Shown in pieces: positions 1 to 8,655 of a stretch of 64,000 nucleotides of DNA. The translations under genes were made by a program, and so were the position numbers. The notes beneath the pieces are model-generated. The model was not told where the DNA came from and made no database searches. It was given only the letters and a program-made list of their open reading frames with translations. The stretch spans positions 3,078,001 through 3,142,000 of the forward strand of contig NZ_CP011801.1 of assembly GCF_001273775.1 (NCBI RefSeq), written 5' to 3'. The stretch's first letter is position 1. Every line of letters starts with the position of its first letter. Source of the DNA: Nitrospira moscoviensis. Lineage in GTDB: Bacteria > Nitrospirota > Nitrospiria > Nitrospirales > Nitrospiraceae.

Positions 1-3000
1 AAAGCACTTCGTCGGTCTCCTTCATCACCTTCGACGCGGCCGGCGTGGTGTCGGCGAAGCGCTTGTGCACACCGAGCTTCAACCGGCCCAGCACCAGCAT
101 CTGCTGCAGATGGTCGTGCAACTCCGCGGCGAGTCGCTTGCGCTCCCGCTGCTCGGCCAAATTGAGCTCGGTGGCGAGCATGCGCAACCGGGCCTCCGAT
201 TGCACCAACTCGGATGTCTTCTCGTTGACCGCCTGCTCCAACTCGAGGTTCCAGCTTTGCAATCTCTCTTGCGCCTCGCGCAGCGCCAGCTCAGCCTGCG
301 CCCTGGCCGTGACGTCGGTCAGTGTCACTAACACGCGCCGCCACTCCAGATCATGCTTCGGGGCTACGAGTGAAAATTGGACGTTCAACGGCTCACCGTC
401 CAGCCTGCGCAACAGAACCTGCCAATTAAGCAGATCGCGCCCTTCGGCGAGCGCCACCATCTCTTCAAGGAACACAGCGGCGGTTTCCGGAACGAAAATA
501 GCCTCGAGCGAGTGGAGGAGATTTCCTTTGGAGCCCGCTTTGAACATGCGCACCGTTTCTTCGTTGACATCGCACACCCGCACAAGTTGAACCGCCCGTT
601 GCACGACTTCCGGATGGCGCTGCAAATGCGTGCGGAGATCGGTGATTCCCTGTCGATCGATGTCGTCGAGCAGCGCTTTGACGCCCGACCAATCCTCTTC
701 CCAAATCGAAACGCCCGCGCTCTCGAAGGTGTAGCGATACTTCGCCTCGCTCGCGCGCAACCATTCTTCCGCCCGCTTGCGCTCGGTGATGTCGAGCGAC
801 ACGCCGCTGAACCGTACGGCCTCGCCCTGCTCGCCGTAGTAGAATCGTCCGTACAAGGAGAGCCACCGCTGTTCGCCGTTGTCGGCCCGGAAGAGGCGAT
901 GTTCTTCGGCGAAGAAGCCTCGATCGCGTTTGGCCCGTTCCACCGCCGCCATGACGCGGGGAAGGTCCTCAGGATGCACCCGTTCTTGCCATCGCTGCAT
1001 CGAGACCGGTCCGGCCTCAGATTCATAGCCCTGCATCTGCGCATGCCGCTGATTCCATGTGGCGGCCCCCGTTCGAACATCGACGTCCCACGATCCGAGA
1101 TCGGCGCCTTCGAGCGCGAGCCGCAAGCGCGCTTCGCTTTCGCGCAGCTTCTCCTCAGCCCCCTTCCGCTCGGTAATGTCTTGCACGATCCCCACCATGC
1201 ACGCTGGTTGCCTTCGCGCCGCCGCTTGGCCGGTGCTGTGGAACCAGCGAGTCGAGCCGTCGATGCGGACTACCCGGAACTCCGCGTCGAACAGTGTGCC
1301 TTCCCGGCAGGCCGTGGCAAGCAGGTCCAGCACGCGCGGGCGATCCTCGGGATGGATGAACTCGACCCACCGGCGGGCGGCGTCGGCGGCCTGCTCCGCA
1401 GGCACGCCGAGCAGCTCGGGCAGTCCCTCACCCCAGCGATTGGCACCGGTCGCGATGTCGGTTTCCCAGGCGCCCAAATTCGCGGCGGCCATGGCTTGCC
1501 GGAGGCGCTCCTCGCTTTCGCGGAGTCTCTCCTCCGCCTGCTTGCGCTCGATGATATCGGCGGCCAGTCGCGCGAGCACATCGAGCCGCCGGCAATCCGA
1601 CTCCGGCGGCCGGTGCGGCGCCCGCCAGTGCGTCGAAATCATCCCGAGCAAACGACCGTCACGTGAGCACAGAGGCGTCGTCTGTACGCCGCGGATGCCG
1701 GTTTGCAAATACGTGGCAAGGTCGTCGGTGCCGACCATCCAGTCGCAGTCTGTCACGTCCGGGACGACGACACGTTCGCAGGCTCGCATGGCCATTCCGC
1801 ACGTACTCCTCGACACGGGTCGGACCCATTCCCAAAAGCGCGCGGCCTCGGGAGTGAAACCGCGGGAGCCCAGAAGCCGCAGCTCGCCGCGTATCGGGTC
1901 GGACATCTGCAGACTCGCGAACTCCGAACCCATCACTGCGACGGCCGCATCCAAGATGCGCTCATACAGCATGGCTACGTCGTCGGTGGCGACCAACGCG
2001 GTGCTCACCGCCTGAAGAGCCCGTGTGGCTTCCAGTTCCCGGCTGAGATGCGCCTCCCTCTCGCGCAGCGCCGCCTCGGCGCGCTTGCGCTCGATGCCGG
2101 TGGCCAGCGTGTCGGCGATACTTTTCGCCAGATCGACTTCTTCCGCGCTCAGGCTATGAGGCCGCCCGAAGTAGGCCATGAACTTACCGATGACCCGGCC
2201 GCCGGAGGTGAGCGGGATGAAGGCCAGGGCCGCGATGCCTTCCTCACGAATCACCGCCTTTAGGACGGGGTCGAGGTCGGCGGCCGACACGTCATCGATC
2301 ATGATCGGCGCAGCGCCGGTTTCGTCCGGCCGCCAGGGCGAATGTCCGTCGGCCGCCCGGCGATAACCGTCGGACAGCCCTCGCCACGCCTGAAACCGCA
2401 TGACGCCGCCGGCATCGAACAGCAAAATGGACGCCCGCTCCGCCTGGAGCACCGTGAGAATGGCATCCAGAGCCATGTCGTACAATTCAGCGATGTCGGC
2501 CGCGCGATTCACGGCGCCGGCGAGTTCGTACAGGCACTGAGTGTGGCCGGTGCGGCGCGCGAGTGCCTGCTGAGCCCGCTCGCGCTCGACCTCCGCCTCC
2601 GCGCGCGCCAACTGCACGGCGAGTTGGTCGCACACGGTCTGGATCAGCTCGACATCGCCCTGCTGGAACCTGTCCGTCCTGCGCGTGGCCACGGCCAGCG
2701 TGCCGAGAAGCCGCCCTTGCGCGATGAGCGGAAAGCCGGCATAGCAGCGCACGCCCGCCGCGCGGAGATCGGAAGACTCAGGGTAGCCGGCGTCGGGCAG
2801 ATTCTCGGCGATGAGCCGTTTACGCCGTTGAGCGACCAGGCCGCAGAGATACTGCCCGAACCGGATCGCGGCATACTGCCCGCGCTGCTCGGCCGTCAGC
2901 CCACCCGCGGCGATCAAGCGGAGCCGGTCGCCGCCGGCGACCTGGAAGTGGAAAAAGAGTTCGAACCCGAGCGATGCGGCAAGATCCGCGAGCAGGGCGT

Positions 3001-3898
3001 CCAACGCCGGGCCCTTATTCCCTTCCTGGAGCCCCAGTCCCTTGCTGATGCGGGCGAGGAGCGCGAGACGGGCGTTGCGGACGAGAAGTTGCTCTTCGGC
3101 CCGCTTCTGCGCCGTCACGTCCCGGACGAGACCGGTCATCCGCGCAGGCCGCCCCGCGTCGTCGTAGTAAAAGCGGCCGGTGGCCTCCATGTGGCGGACG
3201 CTGCCGTCCGGATGGATGAAGCGGTATTCGTCCGCGTAGAGCGTTTCGCGCCGCGCCATCAGTTTTTCGAGTCGCTCCCAGACCCGCGGCCGATCGTCGG
3301 GATGGAGAATGTTGGTGAAGGCTTCGATCTTTCCGCTGAACGACCCCGGCCGCATCCCTGCCAACCGTTCGTGGGCGCCGAACCACTCGAGCGCTCCGGT
3401 GCCGATGTTCCAATCCCAGATGCCGCATTCCGCCGCATCGGCCGCTTCCCGCAGTTGGCGCTCCGTGCTGGAGAGCCGGGCGATGAGCCGGCGGTTTTCC
3501 CGTTCTTGTTCGGCCAGTTTCAAGAGCGCGCCGACCGTTCCGATGAGTTCTTCTTCCTCCGCCGGTTCGATCAGATACGCGTCGGCGCCGGCCTCCAAGC
3601 CTTTGACCCGGTCGCGGGCGTCGATCCTGGCCGCCGACGTCTGCAGCACCTTGATGGCGCCGGTCTCAGCGCGGCTCTTGAGCCGCCGGCAAACCTCGAA
3701 TCCGTCGAGATCCGGCAAGTTGATATCGAGCACGACGAGCGCCGGCTGCGCCGCAGCGGCGATCGTGAGCGCGTCCTGCCCGTTGACCGCCTCCAGCACC
3801 CGATACCCGTGCCGGCTGAGAACGCGGCTCTTGACATAGAGGCCGCTGGGATTGTCGTCGACGATCAGGATCGTGGACATCTGAGCATTGTCGGCCAT
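1..3898 (-). CDS. Multi-domain REC-PAS-GAF sensor histidine kinase (3' end outside window)
   Basis: Partial: the frame is open from ATG 3898 to the left edge (about 1299 codons, same frame at every point checked). Order from the N-terminus: receiver domain (residues about 8-125, phospho-acceptor Asp58 in VVLDINLPD), PAS (about 143-263), three GAF-like domains (about 280-780), three PAS/PAC domains (about 786-1196, each ending in a DIT/DVTERK-type linker), then a HisKA_3 dimerisation helix with AELHDHLQQML, the phospho-His motif of NarL/DegS-type kinases. The ATPase domain should lie beyond the edge. No membrane segment was seen, so it is probably cytosolic. In-frame ATGs also occur at 3919 and 3880; 3898 was chosen for a GAGAG about 8 nt upstream. 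The ligand is unknown. Confidence 0.88.
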   Translation of the reverse strand, partial: MADNAQMSTILIVDDNPSGLYVKSRVLSRHGYRVLEAVNGQDALTIAAAAQPALVVLDINLPDLDGFEVCRRLKSRAETGAIKVLQTSAARIDARDRVKGLEAGADAYLIEPAEEEELIGTVGALLKLAEQERENRRLIARLSSTERQLREAADAAECGIWDWNIGTGALEWFGAHERLAGMRPGSFSGKIEAFTNILHPDDRPRVWERLEKLMARRETLYADEYRFIHPDGSVRHMEATGRFYYDDAGRPARMTGLVRDVTAQKRAEEQLLVRNARLALLARISKGLGLQEGNKGPALDALLADLAASLGFELFFHFQVAGGDRLRLIAAGGLTAEQRGQYAAIRFGQYLCGLVAQRRKRLIAENLPDAGYPESSDLRAAGVRCYAGFPLIAQGRLLGTLAVATRRTDRFQQGDVELIQTVCDQLAVQLARAEAEVERERAQQALARRTGHTQCLYELAGAVNRAADIAELYDMALDAILTVLQAERASILLFDAGGVMRFQAWRGLSDGYRRAADGHSPWRPDETGAAPIMIDDVSAADLDPVLKAVIREEGIAALAFIPLTSGGRVIGKFMAYFGRPHSLSAEEVDLAKSIADTLATGIERKRAEAALREREAHLSRELEATRALQAVSTALVATDDVAMLYERILDAAVAVMGSEFASLQMSDPIRGELRLLGSRGFTPEAARFWEWVRPVSRSTCGMAMRACERVVVPDVTDCDWMVGTDDLATYLQTGIRGVQTTPLCSRDGRLLGMISTHWRAPHRPPESDCRRLDVLARLAADIIERKQAEERLRESEERLRQAMAAANLGAWETDIATGANRWGEGLPELLGVPAEQAADAARRWVEFIHPEDRPRVLDLLATACREGTLFDAEFRVVRIDGSTRWFHSTGQAAARRQPACMVGIVQDITERKGAEEKLRESEARLRLALEGADLGSWDVDVRTGAATWNQRHAQMQGYESEAGPVSMQRWQERVHPEDLPRVMAAVERAKRDRGFFAEEHRLFRADNGEQRWLSLYGRFYYGEQGEAVRFSGVSLDITERKRAEEWLRASEAKYRYTFESAGVSIWEEDWSGVKALLDDIDRQGITDLRTHLQRHPEVVQRAVQLVRVCDVNEETVRMFKAGSKGNLLHSLEAIFVPETAAVFLEEMVALAEGRDLLNWQVLLRRLDGEPLNVQFSLVAPKHDLEWRRVLVTLTDVTARAQAELALREAQERLQSWNLELEQAVNEKTSELVQSEARLRMLATELNLAEQRERKRLAAELHDHLQQMLVLGRLKLGVHKRFADTTPAASKVMKETDEVL

Positions 3899-4020
3899 CG
3901 CGTGCTCTCGTCTGGACATAACCGTATGAAGGATCAGCCCCATGAAGGAGGGCGAACGGCTGGGAATTCTACGTGCCCTCTTTCCAACAGTAAAGCGGAT
4001 ACCTGACAGTTTCTTAAAAA

Positions 4021-4036
4021 CTAGGGGTTGTCCTAG
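4021..4036. promoter_or_regulatory. Palindrome CTAGG-N6-CCTAG upstream of Crp-family remnant
   Basis: CTAGGGGTTGTCCTAG has perfect 5-bp arms around a 6-bp spacer, the usual shape of a dimeric HTH operator. The same CTAGGGG heptamer recurs at 6245-6251 and 7209-7215, upstream of the two intact Crp/FNR genes. An operator role is inference from shape and placement. Confidence 0.4.
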
Positions 4037-4061
4037 GTCCCGTCATTCCTCGGAAGATTCC

Positions 4062-4445
4062 AGGCGATGGGACTTGGACGGGCTGCTGAGCCGGGCGCCG
4101 GCCTTGAAACGCCTGGCGCGGCGGTACACCGGCGTGCTCTTGCGGCAGGTGATTCCAACTGGCCGGTTGCGTTGCATCCGGTGGAGCAAACGTTTCGCCC
4201 GCGTCATGCTGGAAATGAGCGACCGGGCCGGGAAGGCATCGATCGAACTGTCGCAGTAATTGATCGGCGAGATCCTGGGCGTCCGCCGGGAAACGGTCGG
4301 ACTCATCGCCGGCTATTTCCAACGCTCGGGCCACATCGCCTACGTGCGAGGCTGCATCGACATCCTGAACCGGGACGGGCTCGAAGACATTTCCTGCGAG
4401 TGCTACCGCGTGATCCGAAAAGAACTGGACGATGTCTTTCGCTGA
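4062..4445 (+). pseudogene. Crp/FNR-family regulator remnant with in-frame stop
   Basis: The frame reads as the C-terminal half of a Crp/FNR regulator: LLSRAPALKRLARRYTG, then the region preceding the HTH, then ILGVRRETVGLIAGYF (HTH recognition region) and DISCECYRVI, a terminal motif typical of this family. A TAA at 4257-4259 interrupts the frame just before the HTH (IELSQ-stop-LIGEILGV), where related proteins have a sense codon, and the frame continues unchanged to 4445. No cyclic-nucleotide-binding domain can be read upstream. It is therefore both truncated at the N-terminus and broken by a nonsense codon. It sits between two REC/PAS genes on the opposite strand. Confidence 0.72.
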
Positions 4446-4554
4446 CCTTGATGCCGATTTCACGCGGCGGGAATGGTACGGCGGCGGTTGGATCGGGAAG
4501 CGGCCCGGCGGCTGTCGCATGGAGTTACATGAACTCCTCGCCGTTACTCCGGCT

Positions 4555-5709
4555 TCAAGATTGCTGCGTGGGGACTCCGCGGCGGATGGGGATCTCCTGG
4601 ACGGCGCCGATCATGCGCGTGGCCTGCCCCGCCGCGTCGCGCTGGATCACGCCGCGGTCCAGGACGGTGGCGACGCCGCCGTCGCCGCGCAGGAGCCGGT
4701 ATTCGTCCTGCCAGTGATGCCGTGCACGATCCTCGATGGCGGCGCAGAGCTCCTTCACGACGCGCGGCCGATCGTCGGGGTGAACGCGCTGGATCCACCA
4801 GGCCACGGGCCGCGGCGCCTCCATGGCGTCAGCCCATCCGAATACCTCGGTCCCCGCGCCGCTCCACCGGAGCGCATCCTGTCGCACGTCCCAGTCCCAA
4901 ATCACGTCGCGCGTCGCCTGCCAGGCGAGGCGGAGTCGGTCCCAGCTCTGGCGCAAAAGCTCTTCGGACTGCTTGCGCTCGGTGATGTCCAGACTGACCC
5001 CGTACCAGGCGTCGATGCGCCCGCTCGCGTCCCGGCGCGGCAGCGCCCGGAACTCGTGCCACCGGTAATCGCCGCCGCGGCCCCGATAGCGGCACTGGCC
5101 TTCGTACGGCTCTCCGGCGATCCGACACCGTTCCCAGTAGCCCAAGATCCGCGCGCGATCGTCCGGGTGCAGGACCATGGCCCATCCGTCCCGCAACGCC
5201 TGCTCGAGCGTCTGACCAGTATAGTCGTACCACCGTTGATTGAAATAGACGGCCCGGCCCGCCGCATCGCAGCCCCACACCAGTGCAGGAATAGCGTCGT
5301 TGATGGTCCGAAACTGGCGTTCGCGCTCCGCCAATCGCAACAGCGCCCGCACGGCGCCGACGATCTCGTCCTTTTCCGCCGACTCGACGACGTAGGCGTC
5401 GGCGCCGGATGCCAACCCGTTGACCCGGTCGTGCAAGCCGATCCGCGCCACGGAAGTTTGGAGGACCAGGATACGACACGTCGCCGGCTCGGCCTTCAGA
5501 CGGCGACACACCTCGAACCCGTGCAGGTCGGGTAAGATGACGTCGAGCACCACGACGTCCGGCTGCGCCGCCGCGGCGACGCTGAGCGCTTGCTGTCCGC
5601 TTGCGGCCTGCAGCACGCGATAGCCCTCTCCCTCCAGTAGGCGGCTCTTGAGGTAGAGGGAGGCCGGGTGGTCGTCCACCACGAGCACGCTGAACGATGT
5701 GTCCTTCAT
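4555..5709 (-). CDS. Response-regulator receiver protein with two PAS domains and no output domain
   Basis: 384 aa. Residues 1-125 form a CheY-like receiver (acidic DD at 12-13, phospho-acceptor Asp56 in VVLDVILPD). Two PAS/PAC domains follow (about 135-255, ending in GVSLDITERK, and about 265-375). The protein stops a few residues after GAVQEI, just where DITERK and a further domain would be expected, so there is no kinase, GGDEF or DNA-binding output. The receiver and first PAS strongly resemble the giant kinase at 1-3898, suggesting duplication followed by C-terminal loss. It may act as a phosphate sink or sensing partner. Domain calls are confident; the role is unknown. Confidence 0.85.
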   Translation of the reverse strand: MKDTSFSVLVVDDHPASLYLKSRLLEGEGYRVLQAASGQQALSVAAAAQPDVVVLDVILPDLHGFEVCRRLKAEPATCRILVLQTSVARIGLHDRVNGLASGADAYVVESAEKDEIVGAVRALLRLAERERQFRTINDAIPALVWGCDAAGRAVYFNQRWYDYTGQTLEQALRDGWAMVLHPDDRARILGYWERCRIAGEPYEGQCRYRGRGGDYRWHEFRALPRRDASGRIDAWYGVSLDITERKQSEELLRQSWDRLRLAWQATRDVIWDWDVRQDALRWSGAGTEVFGWADAMEAPRPVAWWIQRVHPDDRPRVVKELCAAIEDRARHHWQDEYRLLRGDGGVATVLDRGVIQRDAAGQATRMIGAVQEIPIRRGVPTQQS

Positions 5710-5968
5710 GGCCTATCCCGAAACGCGGCTTTCGGCAGAGCGCGGCCGGCCGTGCGGGATCCCATGTATGCGGCGGGAAAGATCTGATCCGGTCTCGCAC
5801 GAGCCGAACGGCTCACGAATGGTTTCCCTCGAAGCGGTGGAACGGAACGTAAGCGGGTAGTATCGGGAAAAACTTGGGTGAGGACTACTGAGCACATCCC
5901 TAGAAGAACCGCTCGACCGTCTGTCGTGCACTATTTCGACCGACGCCGGCGAGCGCGCCCGTCTCCAG

Positions 5969-6151
5969 TCAGGGAAGGCTCTTGGCCGGCCCGATCAGCT
6001 TGGCCAGTTCCGCGACGTAATAGGCGATCATTTGCCGTTCTTCTTCGGAAAAGGGGGGATTGTCCGCCGATAAGCCGGCCGACAACAACGACTCCGACGA
6101 GCTGGCAAAGTTCCGTACTTGTTTTCGCAACCCATTCACCGCCCCTGTCAT
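5969..6151 (-). CDS. Small soluble protein of unknown function (60 aa)
   Basis: No family recognised. The sequence is ordinary and soluble, with basic and acidic patches, an N-terminal VNGLRKQVRNF stretch and a C-terminal amphipathic SEEERQMIAYYVAELAKLIG helix. Reality is supported by a strong ribosome-binding site (AAGGAGGAGCA directly before ATG 6151) and by lack of a competing gene. It is transcribed away from the Crp/FNR gene at 6412, so the two share a divergent regulatory region holding CTAGGGG and two GTCG-CCAGACGAC motifs. Confidence 0.6.
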   Translation of the reverse strand: MTGAVNGLRKQVRNFASSSESLLSAGLSADNPPFSEEERQMIAYYVAELAKLIGPAKSLP

Positions 6152-6411
6152 TGCTCCTCCTTCAGGTCTGAATGTGATGCTTCAACCCGCGACCCGAGAT
6201 CCTACGCGTCTTCTCGTCGTAATCTCTGTCGTCCAGACGACAAACTAGGGGTCTCGTCAGTCTCCTGCGTAGACGGGGACAACCGACCACGGCACATGGA
6301 AATGCCCGTAAAAGCGTCTAACGACGTGTTTTTTCAAGAAGAATGTCGCCCAGACGACAGAATCCCCTCCCCGTCTCAGGCATACTCCCGCCGGCTTCGC
6401 CAGGAGTCGCT

Positions 6412-7128
6412 GTGGCCGAATTAGAGCAAGAGGTTCATAACAACTTGGTCTTGAACGAGGTTCCTACTCATGACCTCTCCAGATTGCTGCCGCATATGCA
6501 AATCAAGGAGGTGGATGCCAAAGAAATTCTTCACCAGGCAGGGGAACCGCTTCACTACATTTATTTCCCCACCACGGCGTTGATGTCGATGCTCATGCCG
6601 ACGTCCGAAGGCGCCACGGTCGAGCTGGCGACGGTCGGACGCGAAGGCTTCACCGACATCAGCTCGGTACTGAACCGCGCCGGCGCCCACGAGAACGGGG
6701 CGCTGGCCAAAGTGGTGACGGTTCTGCCGGGCACCGTCATCCGCATGAAAAGCGACGCGTTCGAAGCGGCCGTGGCGTCGAATCTTTCGGTGGCCCGCTG
6801 CATCCGTCGCTACGTGAGTCTGTTGTTCACGGAGCTGGCGCTCTCCGTCACCTGCAACCGGCTGCATTCACTGGAGCAGCGATGCGCGCGCTGGCTGCTC
6901 ACGGCGATGGACAAGAGCGGGACGCGGACCATGCCCGTGACCCAGGAGATGCTGGCCGACATTCTCGGCGTGTATCGGCAGAGCGTCGTCCAAGTGGTCA
7001 GCGACTTCGAGGCGAAGGGATTGATCCAAGGCGGCCGGGGGTCGATCAAAGTCGAAAGCCCGCCCCGGCTGGCCGCGATGGTGTGCGAATGCTATTTCGT
7101 CAGTAAAAAGCGAGCCGGCCGATCGTGA
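6412..7128 (+). CDS. Crp/FNR-family transcriptional regulator
   Basis: 238 aa from GTG 6412. The N-terminal half is a cyclic-nucleotide-binding-like beta roll (HQAGEPLHYIYFPTTALMS). The middle holds the dimer helix and the CNRLHSLEQRCARWLLT region, and the C-terminus a winged HTH (MLADILGVYRQSVVQVVSDF) ending in AAMVCECYF. It lacks the clustered cysteines of FNR, so no Fe-S sensing is predicted, and the ligand is unknown. GTG 6412 was chosen because AGGAG lies 5 nt upstream. An upstream in-frame ATG at 6343 would add 23 residues but has no good ribosome-binding site. It is the first of two tandem paralogues. Confidence 0.85.
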   Translation: MAELEQEVHNNLVLNEVPTHDLSRLLPHMQIKEVDAKEILHQAGEPLHYIYFPTTALMSMLMPTSEGATVELATVGREGFTDISSVLNRAGAHENGALAKVVTVLPGTVIRMKSDAFEAAVASNLSVARCIRRYVSLLFTELALSVTCNRLHSLEQRCARWLLTAMDKSGTRTMPVTQEMLADILGVYRQSVVQVVSDFEAKGLIQGGRGSIKVESPPRLAAMVCECYFVSKKRAGRS

Positions 7129-7279
7129 CGCGTCGGACGCCGAATGCACGCGCAGTTCGCGATGGAGGGACCGCGGCCCCGTTCTCAAGTCTTACCTGTA
7201 TCCCCTTCCTAGGGGATTGCTGGGGGCCGTAGATGCCCCTATCCCTGTAGGCTGTCGGGAGGTCGTTCGAGACGCAGTC

Positions 7280-7999
7280 ATGGCGCCGAGCTTGGAACAG
7301 AACAAGATTCTTGCGCAGCTGCCGGAATCGGAGAAAGAGGCGTTGCGCGGATCGCTCACGCCCGTATCCTTGCAGACGAAGGAAGAAATTTCTTACGTCG
7401 GCAGCCCCCTCCGCCACATCTACTTTCCACTCGATGCCGCCATCAGCCTCATGGACATGCAGCCGGCCGGCCGAACGGTCGAAGTGGCGGTCATCGGCAG
7501 CGAGGGATGCAGCTGCTCGTACGTGATCGACGGCCTGACCGAGTCGCCCTCCCGTATCGTGGTGCAGATGGGCGGCGCGGCCCTGCGCCTCGACGCGGCG
7601 GCCTTGCGGGCGTCGCTGGCTCGGACACCGCTCCTCGTCCGGATGATCCGGCGTTACAACACGGTGCTCTTCCGCCATGCGGTCATCTCGGTCGGCTGCA
7701 GCCAGTTCCACTCAGTCGAACAGCGATTGGCCCGCTGGCTGCTCGCCCAATATCACCGGACCGGCTCGACGACATTCCCCTTCACGCACGAGTTCATCGC
7801 CGAGCAACTCGGCTCGCAACGGGCGACGGTGACGGAAACCTTGGTGCATTGTCAGGCGACAGGACTCGTGCAGTACGGATACGGCACGGTGGAGCTCCGC
7901 AACATCTCCGGATTGCAAGCCGTCGCCTGCGAATGCTTCCGTCTCGCGACACAAGCCATCGACGACTACCTTCGAGACATCCGCACCTACCGGGCGTGA
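7280..7999 (+). CDS. Crp/FNR-family transcriptional regulator (second paralogue)
   Basis: 239 aa from ATG 7280. The layout matches its neighbour: a sensor beta roll (VGSPLRHIYFPLDAAISL), SQFHSVEQRLARWLLAQ at the domain junction, an HTH (FIAEQLGSQRATVTETLVHC) and the C-terminal ACECFRL motif. It diverges enough from the gene at 6412 to be an old paralogue. The 150-nt gap between them contains CCTAGGGGAT and an imperfect inverted copy about 25 nt further on, suggesting separate control. An in-frame start at 7217 is possible, but its extra residues are not conserved-looking. Effector and targets cannot be read from sequence. Confidence 0.84.
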   Translation: MAPSLEQNKILAQLPESEKEALRGSLTPVSLQTKEEISYVGSPLRHIYFPLDAAISLMDMQPAGRTVEVAVIGSEGCSCSYVIDGLTESPSRIVVQMGGAALRLDAAALRASLARTPLLVRMIRRYNTVLFRHAVISVGCSQFHSVEQRLARWLLAQYHRTGSTTFPFTHEFIAEQLGSQRATVTETLVHCQATGLVQYGYGTVELRNISGLQAVACECFRLATQAIDDYLRDIRTYRA

Positions 8000-8057
8000 T
8001 CGGCCGACGAGCGCGTCGAAGCCGCGCTCGAAGGGATCGGCCGCTCGGTCTCGTCTC

Positions 8058-8240
8058 TTATAGCTGCAACGAGAACGGCAAGACGGTGTGAATCGCGGTT
8101 CTCAAGCCGCTGTCCGGAAAGAGGCTGGCCAAGACCACGAAGACGATCAGCAACACGCCCGCCCAGAGCAGGCCGTCCATCGTGCGCCGGCACATCCCCA
8201 GAAATGCCCCGCCCATGATGAGGAGAAGAAACAGTTGCAT
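8058..8240 (-). CDS. Small two-helix membrane protein (60 aa)
   Basis: Starts MQLFLLLIMGGAFLGM and has two hydrophobic stretches (about residues 2-16 and 23-40) separated by CRRTMDG, so a helical hairpin in the inner membrane is likely. The tail is FPDSGLRTAIHTVLPFSLQL. The ribosome-binding site is weak (AAGGG). The longer open frame upstream to 8459 is low-quality sequence and is not included. Function is unknown. It converges on the Crp gene ending at 7999. Confidence 0.5.
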   Translation of the reverse strand: MQLFLLLIMGGAFLGMCRRTMDGLLWAGVLLIVFVVLASLFPDSGLRTAIHTVLPFSLQL

Positions 8241-8655
8241 GGGCCCTTGTACCACATCGCGGCGACCTGCTCTGTAAAAATCCGGTAAAAGTTCGCCGGG
8301 CGCGGGCGCGGCTTCCGATCCATCCCCTCGTCTACATGCGGCGTTCTCACTGCTCTTCCAATTAAAGATTGACCGTTGACGATGGACGGTCTTGGCGTGC
8401 GCCTCTGCACCGGCATTCGTGCGGGGCGTGTGCCGACGAACGCCGTTCTGCGGGCCCACCGCATCGACGACATCGATTGTGCCCGCCAGTCGCGGAAATC
8501 CATCCGGAATCGCCTTTGCAGGAGCGCCATGTCAGCGAGGAGCGGCGCCGGGGGAAGGGCCCAGGAGTCCGTGAAGCGAAGGGACGCGTGGCACGGGCGG
8601 CGGGAACCACCAGGCGCCTGCTCCTCGCATAAAAATGGTATCAGGGAGGATGCAC
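8241..8655. other. Gene-free stretch
   Basis: About 415 nt without a supportable gene; overlapping open frames on both strands have composition-driven, arginine/proline-rich translations. The only structure seen is a small inverted repeat near 8369-8391 (GACCGT / ACGGTC arms, 9-nt loop). Confidence 0.5.

Noticed and set aside
377-1666. 429-residue open frame on the plus strand
   Set aside because: Antisense to the multi-PAS sensor kinase, whose domains read clearly on the minus strand; the plus-strand translation has no family features.
2342-4006. 554-residue open frame on the plus strand
   Set aside because: Also antisense to the sensor kinase; a GC-rich shadow.
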